DNA of 32,459 bases, from assembly GCA_012031875.1 (NCBI GenBank), contig JAAUSZ010000023.1, positions 1-32,459 on the forward strand, read 5' to 3'. The stretch is from Desulfobacula sp. (GTDB lineage: Bacteria > Desulfobacterota > Desulfobacteria > Desulfobacterales > Desulfobacteraceae). The notes below the pieces were generated by a model that saw only the letters and a list, made by a program, of their open reading frames with translations, did no database searches and had not been told where the DNA came from. The stretch's first letter is position 1; the number at the start of each line of letters is the position of its first letter. Below, piece after piece: positions 9,189 through 18,500 of this stretch. The position numbers and the translations under genes were made by a program.

Positions 9189-10184
9189 TTCAAGAAAGAT
9201 ACCAGGCCCGGGACCAGGGTCTTCCAGCCTTGAAATTGTCCCAAGGGATTGTTCCGGCCCGGACCTGAAGCCGCCCGGAAAAAGCAGATACCGCCTTTGC
9301 AGGGCCTGTTCCGGTGTTTTGCCCCTGAGAGCCCTCTGGCAAAGCCGGGTATTATAAAAGAGCAGAGAATCCAGGAGCCTGGTTTTAAACCCGGTACAGG
9401 AGTCCTCACCATTCAGAACCCCATTTCCCGGACCCGGCGCCCCGGGCTTTTCAAGCTGCCTCCGGGTCAAGGAATGGCTGTGATCCGCGTTGATATAAAA
9501 GGGCTGCCCGGTTTTGCCCAGGTCATGGATGAAACGGCTGTGGGCGTCGTGGAAACGGGGCTTTTCCGTATCCCGGCCGGAAAGATCGATCAGGTCTCCT
9601 GCAATCATGCCCAGGATTCTGGACGGGAAACGAGCGGCCATGGTTTCCATGAACCTGCCGGGGTCATCCAGGTATGAATCAGGGGTGAATTCAACCTGGG
9701 CCAGACGGGTCGGGCAGTCTAGAAAAATATGGAGAAATTCTCCTTGCCCGCCTTTAAAAACATGGGGCAGGCGGATCACGGAATAATACAGGAGGCTTCC
9801 CCGGTGGTCATGGATATGGTCCGGCGGGTACAGGGGCTCCAGCCGGGAGACCCCATACCGTTTCAGGCACCGGTTCAGGGTGGATCTGGCATAGCCCGGA
9901 TAAATAAAGCCCCGGACAAGGGCATGGAGATCATCCAGCCCGGACCGGAGACACAGGCGGAGCAGTACCGTCAGGGTTTCCTGGAGCGGGGTCAGGACGG
10001 CCGCAAGCCTTTGGGGGACATGGGGCCTGTCATAGACCGAGGTTCTTTTTTTCCATTTCCTCACCGTGGTGGGGCTCACCCCGAGTTTTCGGGCCAGGTC
10101 ATCGGTGCTGAGAGCGGTATCGGCCTGGATAAAGGCCCTTTGGGCCGGGGTGGTTTTTGCGTTTTTATGAAGATGGATTTTCAT
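9183..10184 (-). CDS. IS481-like transposase relative, probably inactive
   Basis: A 333-aa protein. The N-terminus (MKIHLHKNAKTTPAQRAFIQ, then LSTDDLARKLGVSPTTVRKWKKR) is the HTH of IS481-type transposases. The next segment (SGLDDLHALVRGFI and STLNRCLKRYGVSRLEPL) matches the second HTH. An RNase-H-like core follows: FLDCPTRLAQVEF carries a candidate first Asp. The position where the family has TDNGSEF reads AGDLIDLSG, and the family's NGMVER step reads NGVLNGED. The C-terminus (LLFYNTRLCQRALRGKTPEQAL) is again family-like. The ORF is intact, but two of the three DDE positions look altered, so it is more likely a relic or a repurposed DNA-binding protein than an active element. No terminal inverted repeats or target duplication were found. 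Confidence 0.7.
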   Translation of the reverse strand: MKIHLHKNAKTTPAQRAFIQADTALSTDDLARKLGVSPTTVRKWKKRTSVYDRPHVPQRLAAVLTPLQETLTVLLRLCLRSGLDDLHALVRGFIYPGYARSTLNRCLKRYGVSRLEPLYPPDHIHDHRGSLLYYSVIRLPHVFKGGQGEFLHIFLDCPTRLAQVEFTPDSYLDDPGRFMETMAARFPSRILGMIAGDLIDLSGRDTEKPRFHDAHSRFIHDLGKTGQPFYINADHSHSLTRRQLEKPGAPGPGNGVLNGEDSCTGFKTRLLDSLLFYNTRLCQRALRGKTPEQALQRRYLLFPGGFRSGPEQSLGTISRLEDPGPGPGIFLEP

Positions 10185-10463
10185 GGATGAAAAACGCCTC
10201 CCGGCTCCTGAAGAACAATCCCATGGGACTTTTCTCGGAAAATATTTTTTTCTCCGGTTAAATGGGAGGCCGGTCCCGGTCTGAACCGGCAGATTTTTCC
10301 CCCCGGCATATGGAAGAATCGGTCATGGATCATGGGACCATATTAGGCCCTGGGTCATATTGTTCAAGAACCCGGCGAAATCTTCACGGTTTCTCCATAT
10401 TTCAGTGCCTGATATTTTGTGCCCGATCTTGACAAAAAACCGTTTCAGGCCTAATGGAAAGGA
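10185..10463. other. Intergenic region between the divergent transposase-like and dgkA genes
   Basis: 279 bases without a gene. It holds a short hairpin (CCGGT, loop CTGA, ACCGG at 10276-10289) followed by CAGATTTTT on the plus strand, which resembles a weak terminator although no plus-strand gene precedes it. It also holds a TTGACA at 10429-10434. No convincing -10 element at a sensible distance from dgkA was seen, and no tRNA or small RNA was recognised. Confidence 0.4.
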
Positions 10464-10838
10464 ATGAAAAATGAAAATAATAAAGGGTTTCAGCGGCTGA
10501 TCAACGCCACCCGGTTCACCGGCAAAGGGATCAGGTCTGCCTGGTCCAATGAAGAGGCCTTCCGCCAGGAAGCCCTTGTCCTGATCCTTGTCATCCCGGC
10601 CGGGCTTTTCCTCGGAGAGACCTTTGTCCAGAAGGGATTGTTCATCTGTGTCTGGCTTCTGGTCATGATCATTGAACTGTTAAACTCAGCCCTGGAATCC
10701 GTGGTGGACCGGATCGGCTATGAAAAACACCCCCTGTCCGGCCAGGCCAAGGATATGGGGTCAGCCGCGGTATTCATCGGCATCTGCATGTCTTTTATTA
10801 TCTGGGGTTCCATCATCTGTGAACGCTTTGTTTTCTAA
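10464..10838 (+). CDS. dgkA: Diacylglycerol kinase, prokaryotic DgkA type
   Basis: A 124-aa integral membrane enzyme that phosphorylates diacylglycerol to phosphatidic acid. It has the three-helix layout and the family's key residues with a constant +2 offset from E. coli DgkA: Glu30 in NEEAFRQE (E. coli Glu28), and Glu71, Asn74 and Glu78 in IELLNSALESVVDRIG (E. coli Glu69, Asn72, Glu76). The C-terminal KDMGSAAVFIGI segment is also typical. The start is ATG 10464, in GGAAAGGAATG. It is the first gene of a plus-strand group; the next gene is a phosphoglycerol-transferase-like protein, whose reaction would release diacylglycerol. That pairing suggests DgkA recycles the lipid by-product, as it does for MdoB in E. 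coli. Confidence 0.95.
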   Translation: MKNENNKGFQRLINATRFTGKGIRSAWSNEEAFRQEALVLILVIPAGLFLGETFVQKGLFICVWLLVMIIELLNSALESVVDRIGYEKHPLSGQAKDMGSAAVFIGICMSFIIWGSIICERFVF

Positions 10839-10875
10839 ATTTTGCATCAAGGCTCAATGGATAAAGGGGGCCGTG

Positions 10876-12530
10876 GTGAACCGGTATGTGATGTTCATGG
10901 GGTTTTTGCTCCTCCTGACTTGGGCCATGAGCCTTATCGGCGGGATGCCGCCGCTTCGCCTGGCCTGGCGCCTGGAAATTCCCCTGATCCTGGGCCTGTA
11001 TTATTATTTTAACTCGGTCACCCGTCCTTCCAAATGGCAGCCGCTGGTGGCGGCCCTTCCCATTGTCCTGGTGTACGGGATTTTTGAAGCCAATTTCATG
11101 TCCCTGGGAAGGCTTCTGCGCATCATTGAGATCAAAGAATTTCCCGAACTGCTGAATGTTCTGCCGGTTTGGATCATCATTTCCACCGGGTTGATTTTCA
11201 GCCTGTCGTTTATTATTTTTGTAAAACATCTGCGATTCAACCGGATTCCCGGCATGGCCCTGGGGCTCCTGCCTTTCCTGTTCCTCGTGCTCATGGTGGA
11301 AGCAGCCCCGGATTATTTTCTCTTTGCCTTTGAAAGGGTTCAGAAACCGGTAACGGAATGGTCGGATATCCAGAGCGCGGAAGACAACGGCCGGATCTGG
11401 ATGATGCTCTATCATGAGGCCAAGCGGAATTCCAATCTTAAAAAGATAGCCGACTACCGGGATGACCCGGCCTTTATCAAGAAGACGGAAGATATTGTTT
11501 CCCGGATTCAGACCCTTGAAACCCCAAAAAATGTCCATCTCATTGTATTGGAAAGCTTTGTTGATCCCGAGCTGTTCAAGGGCCTGTCCTTTTCCCGGAA
11601 ACCCATGCACCCGGAATTTGAGAAAATTTTTAAAAAACAGGGCTCCCTGACCATTTCCCCGGTCTTCGGCGGCGGAACGGCCCAGGCCGAATTCGAGCTG
11701 CTCTGCGGGGTCCCGGCCTTAAGGAAAATGTCCGGGATGGAATTTGATGTATTTACCGGGAGACAGACCTACGCCCTGCCGGCCCTGCTTGCAAGGGCCG
11801 GGTATCATACCCTGGCCACCAATGCCTATAAACCGGATTTTTTCAATTCCATCAACGCCTACAGCGGCCTGGGATTTAAAAACAGCTATTACCCCAAGGA
11901 ATATGCCTCGGGCCGGGAGACCTATCTTTCCACGGGTGATGTTACCGGGGAAAAATACATGTTTGACGGGGATCTCTTAAAACAGAACCTGGCTTTTATC
12001 TCGGAGTGGAAGGCCTCAAATCCGGGAATCTCCCTTTTCAACTATGTCATCAGCATTTACGGCCATTTTCCCCATCAGATGAATGCCCAGAAACGGCCAA
12101 CGGTCATTGACGTCAAGGCGCCATCCGAGACGGGCATCTTGAAAACTGCATCAACCAGTTCTATTACCGGACCGAGGCCCTGGCCGCATTTATCAATGAC
12201 CTCAGGGTCCAGGACCCTGAAAGCCTGGTAATCTTCATTTCCGACCATCTTCCCTGGGTTTACGGGCCCGAAACCTATAAAAAACTGGGGTATGCCGCAG
12301 GGGCTCAGGGTTTCGAGCATATCAACCGGGTGTTCTTTTTTGAAGACGGCCGGGCTGTGCATTATGATAAGATCCACCATTATGATATCCCGGATCTCAT
12401 CCTGAATTATATTACGGGCAAAAGCCATTGCAGGGATTACCCATGCAGTTTCAAGGCGCCCAGGAAAGCCCTTGAAAAAAAAGAGTATGAAAACGCCTAT
12501 ATGACCATCATGGCCAATGCCATGAAATAA
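10876..12530 (+). CDS. LtaS/MdoB-like phosphoglycerol transferase, alkaline-phosphatase superfamily (frameshifted)
   Basis: A membrane enzyme predicted to move phosphoglycerol from phosphatidylglycerol to an extracytoplasmic acceptor. The start is taken as GTG 10876 behind AAAGGGGG (10863-10870); the frame is open further upstream but there it overlaps dgkA. Five membrane helices occupy about the first 170 residues. The sulfatase-like catalytic domain follows. The candidate Thr nucleophile is in GGGTAQAEFELLCG, a metal-binding His in SIYGHFPH, and the Asp-His pair in FISDHLPW. Around 12121 the frame breaks: upstream ends VIDVKAP, and the next frame continues GHLENCINQFYYRTEALAAF to the stop at 12528-12530. 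One missing base, possibly a C at 12121-12122, restores 551 residues. The spacing (37 bases after dgkA, 13 before the glycosidase-like gene) supports one operon. Confidence 0.82.
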
Positions 12531-12543
12531 ATGGAATCTATCT

Positions 12544-13808
12544 TTGATGAAACCCTATGCCCTATTCGCTTTATGGATCATGCTGAGCCTGCTGACGCTT
12601 GCCGCTCCCTTTCCCGGTCCGCCTGCCCTGGCCGGACAAAATACGACCCCCGCCACCGGGATATCTGAATCCACCCCGGCGCCCCTGAGATTTGTAGCAA
12701 AGGGGTCCCAGATTGTTGATATGAAAACACGGAAACCCGTCTTCTTCAAGGGAATGGGCTATTCCCCCTATCTGTCCCATGAAACCCCTTTGAAGGGAGA
12801 CCCTCCGGGCAATGACGGCCGTTACAGGGAACACCTGGGCCTGATGAAGGATATGGGGGTCAATTATCTTCATGTTTTTCCCATGAAAATGCCGCCCGGA
12901 TTTTTTGAAGAGCTGGATAAAACCGATATGGTCTACGGCCAGGACATCTGGGTCTGGGCCTATGAACCGGATTTTTTATCCGAGCCTTTTCTGGCCAAAA
13001 CCCTGGAGGATATCAAGGCGGCCATTGACCATGTGTATAAAGTGGGCCGTCCGGACCGGCTGGTCTTGTTTTCCATTGGCGACGAAATTCAGCCCGATTC
13101 CGTGGTCCGGACCGATTCCCTCCATCCCGAGGTCCGCAGTTACAAAGGCAAGCACCTGACCGTCGTCAACCGGACCCCCACGGAAATCGCCCTGGCCCGG
13201 CTCATTGACGGGGCCATGGACTATGAACTGACCCGGTATGGCCGGCGGCACCTGTACTGCCATACCAGCTATACCCATATCGGCCCCATCTCAGACCGGC
13301 CCGATATCGAGGTGCCCAAGGCCAACGTACTTACCCCGGATCTGGGGGATCTGGTCTGCCTCAATGTCTATACCTATGCCCGGGGGGTCCGCACCTCGCC
13401 GCCGGGGTCCGTCACCGGCACCCCTTACCAGGGCTATTTGGAAGAACTGACGGCCATGACGGACAAGCCTGTATTCATCACCCAGGTGGGCCTCTCCACC
13501 TCTCCCTTTGAACCCAAATCCTGGGTGCCGGGATTTGGCGGCCACAACATCGAAGATGTGCCCAAAGCCTTTGAGGCTGTCTGGAAGGATATCCGGACAG
13601 CCAAGGGGAAGGAAAAATCTGCGGGGTTTCCTTTTTCGAGCTGAATGACGAATGGTGGAAAAGCGGCGAAGAACCCACGGATTCCACCCGCCATGAGCTG
13701 GAAGACCCCGAGGAATGGTTCGGCATTTTTGAGGTGGGGCCGGATCACCGCCTGAAGCCCAAGGGCCGGATCCCGGAAACCATTCAAAAACTGTACCGCA
13801 ATCCCTGA
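12544..13808 (+). CDS. Exported TIM-barrel glycoside-hydrolase-like protein (frameshifted)
   Basis: A 421-aa protein once the frame is restored. It has a signal peptide of about 30 residues (cleavage near PALAG). A clan GH-A-like barrel follows: FFKGMGYSPYL (strand 1), MGVNYLHVFP (2), LVLFSIGDEIQ with candidate acid/base Glu181 (4), HLYCHTSYTHIGP (5), LVCLNVYTYA (6), PVFITQVGLST (7) and, after the shift, KICGVSFFELNDEWW (8). At the strand-7 position where the nucleophile Glu is expected there is Gln314 (CAG 13483-13485). Five A's at 13613-13617 should be six; the other frame then runs through WWKSGEEPTDST to a TGA at 13806-13808. The strand pattern recalls GH72/GH17/GH2 barrels, but I cannot fix the family. 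Its likely substrate is an envelope or periplasmic glucan made or decorated with the neighbouring phosphoglycerol transferase. Confidence 0.75.
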
Positions 13809-13840
13809 AGACCGGGGAGTTGAAAATCCGTCCCCGGTCT
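13809..13840. terminator. Bidirectional hairpin between convergent genes
   Basis: A perfect 10-bp stem (AGACCGGGGA / TCCCCGGTCT) with a 12-base loop, beginning directly after the stop codon of the glycosidase-like gene and ending 18 bases before the stop of the convergent iron-sulfur gene. There is no strong T tract on either side, but its position suits a shared terminator. Confidence 0.6.
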
Positions 13841-13858
13841 CGCTTAACATGAGCCTCT

Positions 13859-14773
13859 TCAGGCCAGGGGCGGCGGAGGCGGCGGTTTTATGCCCCGCCT
13901 GACGGCTTCCCGGGCCGCTTTCACCGGGATGCCGCTCTCGCAGGGCACTCCCACCTGGCAGAGCCCGCAGCCATAGCCCTCGAATCCATAGGTGTCCTTG
14001 ACATGTTCCCTGGAACGGACCAGATGCTGCCGGCATTTTTCCTTGTCGTGCCCGGCTTCGGTGATGGCCCGGGCCGGGCACCGGTCAATGCATTTGCCGC
14101 AGGTGCCTTCGGCAAAAAACAGGCACCAGGCCCGATGGTCCGAATAGAGCCGGTCCGAGGGCGGGATGGAGATTTTCGCCACCACGGACCCGGTCCGCAT
14201 GGCCTTTCCCTTTTGGGTGATGAGCCCGTCGCAAAGGCCGAAGGTGCCGAGGCCGGCTGCATGGGCTGCATGGCGTTCGGACCAGGACGAGGCATAGGAA
14301 AACCGCTGGGATTGGACAATGGTCCAGTTGGGGGTGAGCATGGGGGCCACGGCCGGATGGCCGTTGTCCTGAAGGCATTGCACCACATGCCGCCGCAGGG
14401 CCGCATTGAATGCTTCGCCAAATACCCGGATGCGGGCCCATTCTTCCGAGGGAAAGGTTCCGGATTTCCGGTTGGATTTGCGGACCTCCCGGCGCTGGGG
14501 CAGGACCCAGGAGATCACCGTGAGGTCTTCGGCATTGGCCGGGGTCTGGGAGCAATTCTGGTGAAAGACTTCCCAGGGAGTCCAGTGGAAGGGGCCCACA
14601 TATTCCTTATATTGCTGCCAGATGGGGTCCGACCCTGACGCGAATCCCACCAGGACCTGGTCCCAGGCCGGGTCCCGTGTTTTGTTTCCCATGGTATTCA
14701 GGGAAGATTCTGAAATGAACTTTTCAATCAGGGATTGAAGGGTTTCTTGCGTCGGATGGATCTTTTCCGTCAT
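13859..14773 (-). CDS. QueG-like double [4Fe-4S] reductase-family protein
   Basis: A 304-aa cytoplasmic protein. The start is ATG 14773 with GAGGTG six bases upstream; a GTG three codons earlier overlaps that site. The central part (ERHAAHAAGLGTFGLCDGLI, then MRTGSVVAKISI) matches the corrinoid-binding core of epoxyqueuosine reductase relatives. The C-terminal ferredoxin-like part has cysteines in GTCGKCIDRCPARAI and YGCGLCQVGVPCESGIPV, enough for two clusters. An extra Cys precedes the first set (AWCLFF). It ends in a Pro-rich tail (GIKPPPPPPLA). The N-terminal half differs from true QueG, so a role in queuosine synthesis is doubtful. It could be one of the many anaerobe QueG paralogues that act as reductive activators or B12-dependent reductases. 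Confidence 0.7.
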   Translation of the reverse strand: MTEKIHPTQETLQSLIEKFISESSLNTMGNKTRDPAWDQVLVGFASGSDPIWQQYKEYVGPFHWTPWEVFHQNCSQTPANAEDLTVISWVLPQRREVRKSNRKSGTFPSEEWARIRVFGEAFNAALRRHVVQCLQDNGHPAVAPMLTPNWTIVQSQRFSYASSWSERHAAHAAGLGTFGLCDGLITQKGKAMRTGSVVAKISIPPSDRLYSDHRAWCLFFAEGTCGKCIDRCPARAITEAGHDKEKCRQHLVRSREHVKDTYGFEGYGCGLCQVGVPCESGIPVKAAREAVRRGIKPPPPPPLA

Positions 14774-14862
14774 TTGATTCACCTCATGTTTTATGGGAAT
14801 GCCTGCCTGACATTTTTAAGCAGAATAGCAAGGCTTGCCCCCTCAACGCAATGAAAAATCCA

Positions 14863-14891
14863 TTGACCCTTTATGATGGGAGGGATAGTAT
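14863..14891 (+). promoter_or_regulatory. Probable sigma-70-type promoter of the DUF2179 gene
   Basis: TTGACC (14863-14868), a 17-base spacer and TAGTAT (14886-14891). The start codon lies 40 bases past the -10. The -35 matches five of six consensus bases and the -10 four of six. The same TAGTAT -10 with a 17-base spacer recurs upstream of the phosphatase at 31260. Confidence 0.55.
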
Positions 14892-14930
14892 CAGCTTTTT
14901 TATGGATGAACCTAAATAATAGAGGCACCT

Positions 14931-15490
14931 TTGCTGTTTTCCGACTCCCATATTTTAATCACCGGTTTTATTGTTTTTTTTGCAAGAATCCTGGATGTTT
15001 CCATCGGTACGGTCAGAACCATTGTAACGGTCCAGGGACGGGCCGTGGCTGCTTTTTTTCTGGCCGTGCTGGAAATTCTGATCTGGATTTCCGTTGCCGG
15101 AACCGTCATCAGCCAGATCCATGACAGGCCTGAGCTGGCCGTATTCTATGCCTTTGGCTATGCCACCGGCAATGTCATCGGCATCCTGGTGGAGCGAAAG
15201 CTGGCCTTTGGCCTGGTGATTTTCAAGGTGATCACATCCAATTCCGGACTAGGGCTTGCCGATGCCATCAGAAAAAGGGCCAGCCCGTGACCGTGTTCAG
15301 GGGCGAGGGCATGAGCGGGCCTGTATCGGAACTCTATATGGCCTGCAAACGCAAGCATTTGAAATGGATCCTACCCCTGGTCACGCGCATGGACCCGAAA
15401 GCCTTTTATATTATTGAGCAGGCCCGGGATATGCGAAAGGGAATGATCCCGCTGACCGCCGCTTTAAAATGGACCGGAAAGGATAGATAA
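14931..15490 (+). CDS. UPF0316 / DUF2179 membrane protein (frameshifted)
   Basis: A 186-aa protein when the frame is restored. The start is TTG 14931 with GAGG six bases upstream. Three membrane helices fill the N-terminal half (FIVFFARILDVSIGTVRTIV, AFFLAVLEILIWISVAGTVI, VFYAFGYATGNVIGILVE). The C-terminal DUF2179-type domain then begins VIFKVITSNSGLGLADAIR. Five A's at 15272-15276 where six are expected shift the frame. The next frame continues KKGQPVTVFRGEGMSGPVSE to HLKWILPLVTRMDPKAFYII and TAA at 15488-15490. The family occurs widely, and its C-terminal domain resembles ligand-binding domains of YitT-type proteins; no biochemical role is established that I can name. The gene converges on the ABC transporter gene with only a 12-base gap and no clear terminator. 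Confidence 0.82.
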
Positions 15491-15502
15491 TCCTGACCCG
15501 GT

Positions 15503-18500
15503 TCAGGCCATGGCGGACAGCAAGCCCGCGGGTTTTGAATTCAGGACCTTTTGTGAAGCGAAAAAGGCAGTGCCCATGGAGATGAGGGTGGTCAGAACCA
15601 GGATCAAAAGGGAGGCCCCGGGATCAACCCGCCAGAGGCTGTCGAAAAAATACCAGGCAACGGCAAAGGAAAAACCAAAGCTCAACCCCAGGCCGGACAA
15701 GGCCGCGGCAAATCCTGTAAACCCGAATTCCAGGAGGGTGATGGCCCGGACCGCTGCATTCCCCGCGCCCAGGACCTTGAGCAGATTGACCTGGTTCCGG
15801 CTTTTCAGGGCTTCGTGGCGGGCAATGGAAAAAATCAGGACCAGCCCGGCTGCAATGAAAAACCAGGCCATGAACTGAACCGAGATGGAGAGCCGGTCCG
15901 TTACGGATAAAATTTTTTCCGCCATCCGGGTCACGTCAATGACGGACACATTGGGAAAGGCCTCAGTGATTTTTTGTTTCAACTCCCGCCGCCTGTCTTC
16001 TGAATCATGGGAAACCGAGGCCAGGAAGGTTTTGGGGGCCTCATCCAGGACCCCGCCTTGAAACAGGAGAAAAAAATTGGGCTGGAAACTGTTCCAGCGG
16101 ACCTTTCGAAGATTGACCACCCGGCCTTCCAAGGCAATTCCCTGGACATCAAAGCCCAGGACATCCCCCAAAACAATGCCGTATTGTTCGGCAAAGGAGA
16201 CTTCGACAGAGACCTCAAAGGGAAGCCCGGATTCGAAATTCCATGGGGTTTCGGACAGGGGAGGGCCTTTGACAAGGGTTTCGGAGACATCCAGGGTTTC
16301 CCGGTGGGAAAAATTAAATTCCAGGCGGCGGCTTTGGCCTGATCTTTCCCGGCCGGAACGGGTCTTTTGCCCCAAAGCCTTGCTCTCTTGGCCAAAGGGC
16401 TGCCCGTTGACGGAGAGTATCCTTCCCCGGACCATGGGGGAGAGGTTTGAAAGCTCCGCCCTTTCCTTTTGGATAAGATCAAGAAAGGGAGCCTTCTGTT
16501 CCTCCTGGAGGTCCACCAGGAAAAAAGCCGGGATTTTCAGGCCCTCCGGTCTTGAGATTTCCTCTTGCAGGCCCTTTTGAATCTGGGGGATGACGGAGAT
16601 GAGAAAAACGCCCATGGCAATGCCGGAAAAACAGGACAGGGACGACCATTTGTTCCTGAAAAGGTTTCTGAACGCGATTTTTCCCACCATAAAAGGCAGG
16701 CGGGAAAAAATTCCGCAGCCTGAGAAAATCAGGGCCCCCATGGCATATAAGAGGCCCAGGGCCAGGGCAAATCCGGCCGTGAAAAGACCGCCGTCCCGGA
16801 CAGACCCGGCCGCCACGCAGGAAATCTGGAAAAAGGAGACCATGACCGGCAAAAAACCGGCCCCGAGAACCAGGGCCTGTTTGGGGGAAAAGCCCTGCTC
16901 CGGCCGGAGTTCCCGGAGCAGCATCAACGGCTTGATCCGGAAGATGCGGATAAAGAGGGGAAGGCAGAAGATCAGGCTTCCGGCCATGCCCATGAAAAGG
17001 CAGACCATGAGGGTGAACCCGTCGGTCCGGACCTGGAGAAGGGGCGGGATCAGGCCTTTGAAAATAAGGGGAAAGGCCGGGATCAGGGCCTGGGAAATGA
17101 GAACGGCCAGGAGGGAGGCAAGGCTTCCCAGGGCTATGAGTTCCGTGCTGACGGAAATATAAATCCGGGTTTTCGAGGCCCCTAGGCTTAAAAGAACCGC
17201 CATGTCTTTTTTTCTGGAATTAAGGTATCCCCGGAAGAGGTAGGCCGAGGCAATGCCGGAAAGAAAGAGGCCCGTGATGCTGATGAGCCCCATGAACCGG
17301 GTGAAATACCCTGTGACTCGGCCCAGGCGCAGGTTGACATCCCGGGTGGTAGTGACGCGCAGCCGGGGCGGGCCGGGAAAGTGCCGTGAATACCGTTCCC
17401 GGAGTTTTTGGGCCAGTGCCGGGGCGTCCGCGGCAGGGGCGGTCTTGTAAAAATACGAATACCTGACCCTGGAGCCGGATTTTATGAGGCCTGTTCCTTC
17501 CAGTTGCCCGATGCCCATATAGATCGAGGGCGCAAATTCAAAGGAGGAAAGGGAGGTGTCCGGGTCTTCCGAAAAAAAATCCAGGGCCTCAAAGGCCTTG
17601 CCGCCCAGAACCAGGGAGGAGGTTTGATTGGCTGAAAGGCCAAAGGTCCGGGCCGTGTCAAGGGTCATGAAAACCGCGGGTTTTTCATTAAGGAGGCGGA
17701 CCGGGCTCTGGTGTAACAGCGCAAAATTTCCGTAGAGGGGGTAGGTTTCATCAATGGCCAGGACCTCGGCCAGGCGGGCCTCATCCCCGGCCCGGGCCAT
17801 GGTGTAAAACCGGATCAGCCTTGCCTTGGCAGCGTCTTTTCCCAGGACTTCATCGGCCGGGGAAAGTTCATCCGGTGTCAAGGGATGGTTGGCCGAGAGT
17901 TCAATATCGGCTGTCAGGATGTCCTTTAAATGGGCTTCCATGTGACGGTCCATGGACCGGCCGAATGAAAGCACCGCGATAAAACCGGCCAGGCCCATGG
18001 CAAGGTTCAGGATGAAAAAAGGGCAAATCCTTTGTTTCTTATGATTTGCCGGAAGGCCATGCGTATTTGGAGCATCAGACAAGGCATCCTTTTCAAGGGT
18101 TTTGATGTCCCGGCAGCGGCCGGCAAGCAGGGGATTGTGGGTGACCAGGATCAGGGTTTTGTTTTCCTTTTCCACCAGATCAAAAAGCAGCCCCGCGATT
18201 TTTTCCCCGGTGTCCATATCCAGGTTTCCGGTGGGCTCGTCGGCCAGGAGCAGGCCGGGTTTAATGATCAAGGCCCTGGCAATGGCCACCCGCTGGCATT
18301 CCCCTCCGCTGAGCTGGGCCGGGAGATGATGCCTTCGATCCTGGAGCCCCACCTTTTCCAGCATTTCCCAGGTGAGTTCCCGGATTCTTTTCTGCTTCAG
18401 GATTTCCAGGGGCAGGCTGATGTTTTCCTCTGCCGTCAGATGGGGCATGAGGTGGAATTGCTGGAAAACAATACTGGTTTTCATGGCCCTGTATCTTGAC

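Noticed and set aside
9135-10184. The transposase-like gene as a complete insertion sequence
   Set aside because: The only inverted repeat found lies on one side and overlaps the gene's stop; no matching end or target duplication was found upstream.
10429-10457. TTGACA-17-TAATGG as the dgkA promoter
   Set aside because: The -10 match is poor, and transcription would begin at the ATG itself, giving a leaderless message; not supported enough to annotate.
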